Source of the DNA: Nonomuraea ceibae
Lineage (GTDB): Bacteria; Actinomycetota; Actinomycetes; Streptosporangiales; Streptosporangiaceae
Length of the DNA stretch: 64,000 nucleotides
Direction: 5' to 3'
Assembly (NCBI RefSeq): GCF_019396325.1
Contig: NZ_JAHKRO010000031.1
Span: forward strand, 1 to 64,000
Shown here: one piece after another, positions 60,678-64,000 of the stretch
How the letters are laid out: each line of letters begins with the position of its first letter
How positions within the stretch are numbered: position 1 is the stretch's first letter
Notes under the pieces: model-generated
What the model was told of the DNA's origin: nothing
Databases searched by the model: none
Seen by the model: the letters and a program-made list of their open reading frames with translations, nothing else
Program-made: the position numbers and the translations under genes

Positions 60678-61757
60678 CTATTGAAAAGGTTTCTCTAGAA
60701 AGAAATCAAGGCCGTCCGCCCTGCCCAGATGCACCTGACGGCGCACCTGCCGGTTCAGCAGCGTCAGCGGCCCCCGCGCGCTGGTGATCGTGGTGCCGTC
60801 GGCCACGGCGTCGACCTCCGGCACCGCCAGCGACCCCGCCCGGGACGCCAGCGCCGCCAGCATCGCCACCGCCTCGTAACAGCCCTGCCCGTGGGCGTTG
60901 AGCATCGGCGCCTGCGGCCCGAACCTGGCCGCGTAACGCTCGGCGAAGTCCAGGCTCGCGTCGGTGCCCAGGCCGTTGAAGTAGCCCATCGACGCGTACA
61001 GCTCGCCGGTGCCGTCACCGCCGATGCCGAGCAGCCCGTGCTCCTCCAGTGCCCCGCACAGCCGGGCCGAGCCCAGCCCGCTGGCCGCGTAGGCCCGGTT
61101 GAAGTCCACCAGGTCGCTGCCGATCAGCGTCAGCAGGATCGCGTCCGGCCGGGTGTCGGCCACCCGGTCGAGCCAGCGCGTCGCCTCCCCGTGACGGACG
61201 AACCGCTCGCCCACCACCCGCGCGCCCGCAGCCCGCAGCCGGGCCCGCGCGCTCGCGTGCACCAGCCGGGGCCACACGTAGTCGTTGCCCAGCAGGAACC
61301 AGCGCCGCGCCCCCCGCGCCCCCGCCAGCCACTCGATCCCGGGCGCGAGCTGCCTGCCGGGGGTCTCGCCCAGGAAGAAGACGCCCGGTGCGTGCCCGAT
61401 CCCCTCGTACGGCGGCGCGTACACGAACGGGGCCCGGCCGCCGATCGCCCGCACCACCGCCACCCGCACGTCACTGGCGTGGGATCCGGCCACCGCCTCC
61501 ACGGCGCCCGACCGGACCAGCTCGCCCACCTCGGCGGCGACCACCGGGGCGGCCCGGCCGCCGTCGACCAGCACCAGCTCGACCGGCCTGCCCAGCATCC
61601 CGCCCGCGGCGTTGACCTCGCCGGCCGCCATCAGGGCGCAGTTGATCGCGCAGGGCCCCACCAGCCCCAGCACCCCCGACACGGGCACCACGAGCGCGAC
61701 ACGCAACGCGCCGGAGGGGAGGAGCCGGGCCTCGAGAGGATCGACGATCGCCGCCAC
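60678..61757 (-). CDS. AmiC-like amide-sensing periplasmic-binding-fold protein
   Basis: 359 residues from a GTG. The fold is that of type I periplasmic binding proteins (RVALVVPVSGVLGLVGPCA, EVNAAGGMLGRPVELVLVDG, LLTLIGSDLVDFNRAYAASG, NAHGQGCYEAVAMLAAL). There is no signal peptide, so it works in the cytoplasm, like AmiC and FmdD-type regulators of amidase operons. It is divergent from the MarR gene at 61806 and precedes the permease by 54 bases. It is therefore likely a sensor that controls amidase expression. Confidence 0.78.
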   Translation of the reverse strand: MAAIVDPLEARLLPSGALRVALVVPVSGVLGLVGPCAINCALMAAGEVNAAGGMLGRPVELVLVDGGRAAPVVAAEVGELVRSGAVEAVAGSHASDVRVAVVRAIGGRAPFVYAPPYEGIGHAPGVFFLGETPGRQLAPGIEWLAGARGARRWFLLGNDYVWPRLVHASARARLRAAGARVVGERFVRHGEATRWLDRVADTRPDAILLTLIGSDLVDFNRAYAASGLGSARLCGALEEHGLLGIGGDGTGELYASMGYFNGLGTDASLDFAERYAARFGPQAPMLNAHGQGCYEAVAMLAALASRAGSLAVPEVDAVADGTTITSARGPLTLLNRQVRRQVHLGRADGLDFFLEKPFQ

Positions 61758-61805
61758 CCGACGAGTATCCTCCTGGAAAGCACCCGGGTGAAAGGACCTT
61801 GTTCA

Positions 61806-62237
61806 ATGACCGCCACCGGGCTCGGGTCCTCTCTCGCGTACCTCCTCAGCAGCGCCGAGCGGAGCGTCAACCGAGGGCTGGCCGCCGCCCTCGCCGGCGA
61901 GGACGTCACCGTCGAGCAGTGGCGCATCCTGCGCGCGCTCGCCGACGGGCGCGGCCACTCGATGGGCGAGCTGGCGGCGGCCGTGCTCATGCCGCACCCG
62001 ACGCTGACCAAGGCCGTCGACCGGCTGATCGAGCGGGCCCTGGTCTACCGCGGCCCCTCGGCGGGCGACCGGCGCAAAGTGGCCGTGTTCGTCGCCGGCC
62101 GGGGCGCCGACCTGCTGGCGCGGGTGGACGGGGCGGTGGCCGAGCACCACCGCCTCATCGCCGACGCCCTCGGCCACGACCGCATGGAGCGGCTGATGAG
62201 CGACCTGGAGTCGCTCGTGGCCGAGCTCGACCGCTAA
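61806..62237 (+). CDS. MarR family transcriptional regulator
   Basis: 143 residues from the ATG at 61806 with AAGGACC upstream. The winged helix is SMGELAAAVLMPHPTLTKAVDRL with RGPSAGDRRKVAVFVAG as the wing. It is divergent from the AmiC-like gene (48 bases between starts), so it probably controls the amidase operon. It ends four bases before the convergent glutamate dehydrogenase stop. Confidence 0.9.
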   Translation: MTATGLGSSLAYLLSSAERSVNRGLAAALAGEDVTVEQWRILRALADGRGHSMGELAAAVLMPHPTLTKAVDRLIERALVYRGPSAGDRRKVAVFVAGRGADLLARVDGAVAEHHRLIADALGHDRMERLMSDLESLVAELDR

Positions 62238-62241
62238 CGGG

Positions 62242-63519
<1,278 letters not shown>

Positions 63520-63699
63520 GAAGAGGTCCTCCTGTTATGGACGCCCGATGTCTGGGTAAAGCGCCGTTGCCTAACCCTTTTGGGCGTACTTGTCGTGATC
63601 AGCCTAGAGGGGGTGTCTGGAGTTGCCTAGTGCTCGATATGCGACACTCTGGCAGGCTTGTGGCCCAGAGTGTGCCGAACTGTCGAACCGGGGGGTGTG
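63520..63699. promoter_or_regulatory. Promoter gap between gdhA and PhoD-like gene
   Basis: 180 bases holding the divergent control region of gdhA and the phosphoesterase gene. It is AT-richer than its neighbours around 63565-63610 (CCTAACCCTTTTGGGC). No clear operator was found. Confidence 0.4.
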
Positions 63700-64000
63700 A
63701 TGCCCGCACTGGTGGTCGGGCCGATGTTGCGCTACGTCGATTCTGCCAGCGCCTCGATCTTCGTGGAGGCCGAAGCGCCGTGTACGGTCACCGTGGAGGC
63801 AGGCGGTCGGCCGTACAAGTCGCCCACCTTCACCGTCCACGGTCACCATTACGCGATTGTCGACATCACTGATATTTCCCAGGATGTCATCACGTATTCC
63901 GTGCGACTTGACGGTGACCAGGTGTGGCCGCCGGAAGGACGGCCGGAGAGCCGGATCCGGCGGCTGCCCGAGAGCGGGCCGCGCTCGCTGGCGTTCGGGT
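63700..64000 (+). CDS. PhoD-like metallophosphoesterase, N-terminal part (cut by window)
   Basis: Only the first 100 residues are present. The ATG at 63700 follows GGGGGTG. VGPMLRYVDSASASIFVEAE, HHYAIVDI and VTYSVRLDG are typical of the Fn3-like N-terminal domain of actinobacterial PhoD-type alkaline phosphatases. PSRSLAFG-like SGPRSLAFG at the edge leads into the metallophosphoesterase domain, which lies outside the window. Function is inferred from this N-terminus only. Confidence 0.7.
   Translation, partial: MPALVVGPMLRYVDSASASIFVEAEAPCTVTVEAGGRPYKSPTFTVHGHHYAIVDITDISQDVITYSVRLDGDQVWPPEGRPESRIRRLPESGPRSLAFG

Overview
The window is chromosomal DNA from a very high-GC actinomycete. The gene set and order (rpsT, lepA, hemW, a DUF3097 gene, hrcA-dnaJ-rsmE, then HIT-phoH-ybeY-CBS protein-cytidine-deaminase-like-NUDIX-era, later leuA), the many GTG starts with 4-base stop/start overlaps, a CIRCE element, a SARP regulator, a Ser/Thr kinase and an EmrB-type exporter all fit the Streptosporangiales. 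My best guess is Nonomuraea or a close relative, inferred from gene content only. No tRNA, rRNA, CRISPR array, insertion sequence or phage was seen.

Layout. 1-358: G-rich degenerate repeat with no gene. 359-2286: divergent MarR/MFS pair. 2243-9552: four-gene minus-strand MacB/FtsX-type ABC operon. 9731-13072: rpsT with its terminator, a membrane-anchored GH18-like protein, and lepA. 13075-17923: ABC-2-type transporter pair, a small unknown protein, a MOSC protein and a secreted GH18 chitinase with a striking palindrome at its promoter. 18032-33838: housekeeping core (hemW to era), interrupted on the opposite strand by a nitrate-sensor-like kinase and an ECF sigma/anti-sigma pair. 33930-41310: orphan ureG, a Mut7-C RNase, a Ser/Thr kinase fused to a GH6 cellulase-like domain, a double GNAT, DUF2630, an internally deleted dimethylargininase, and leuA behind a leucine leader peptide. 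41291-44396: a three-gene unit (small WXG100-like protein, large DUF6571-like protein, lipoprotein) whose distal part is of clearly lower GC. 44615-50009: NmrA-like reductase, then a SARP regulator convergent with a compact operon for two small cysteine-rich peptides. 50143-55123: drug exporter, rifampin-phosphotransferase-like enzyme and two TetR regulators. 55237-58202: small membrane protein, two dehydrogenase-type enzymes and a secreted trypsin-like protease. 58258-62237: acetamidase/formamidase operon with permease, AmiC-like sensor and divergent MarR. 62242-63519: glutamate dehydrogenase. 63700-64000: start of a PhoD-like phosphoesterase, cut by the window end.

The most interesting system is at 46414-50009 (minus strand), with its probable regulator at 45620-46363. 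Two paralogous precursor peptides of 57 and 47 residues, both too short for routine gene calling, carry six cysteines spaced C-C-CC-C-C, the framework of inhibitor-cystine-knot (knottin) peptides, behind a short leader ending in an Ala-rich, signal-peptidase-like site. The same operon encodes a small S26 signal peptidase, an ABC exporter without a peptidase domain, a TlpA/MauD-like thioredoxin-fold protein and a MauE/DoxX-like membrane protein. That set could oxidise, export and trim a disulfide-rich peptide. I read it as a candidate disulfide-knotted secreted peptide (bacteriocin or signal) pathway that I cannot match to a named system.

Second in interest is the kinase at 35585-37576. Its extracytoplasmic GH6 domain keeps the fold motifs but has Ala in place of the general-acid Asp, so it looks like a glucan sensor built from a dead cellulase. 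Other leads are the orphan UreG with a Leu in place of the nickel-site Cys, the deleted dimethylargininase, the zinc-less cytidine deaminase homologue, and the toxin-like low-GC module next to leuA.
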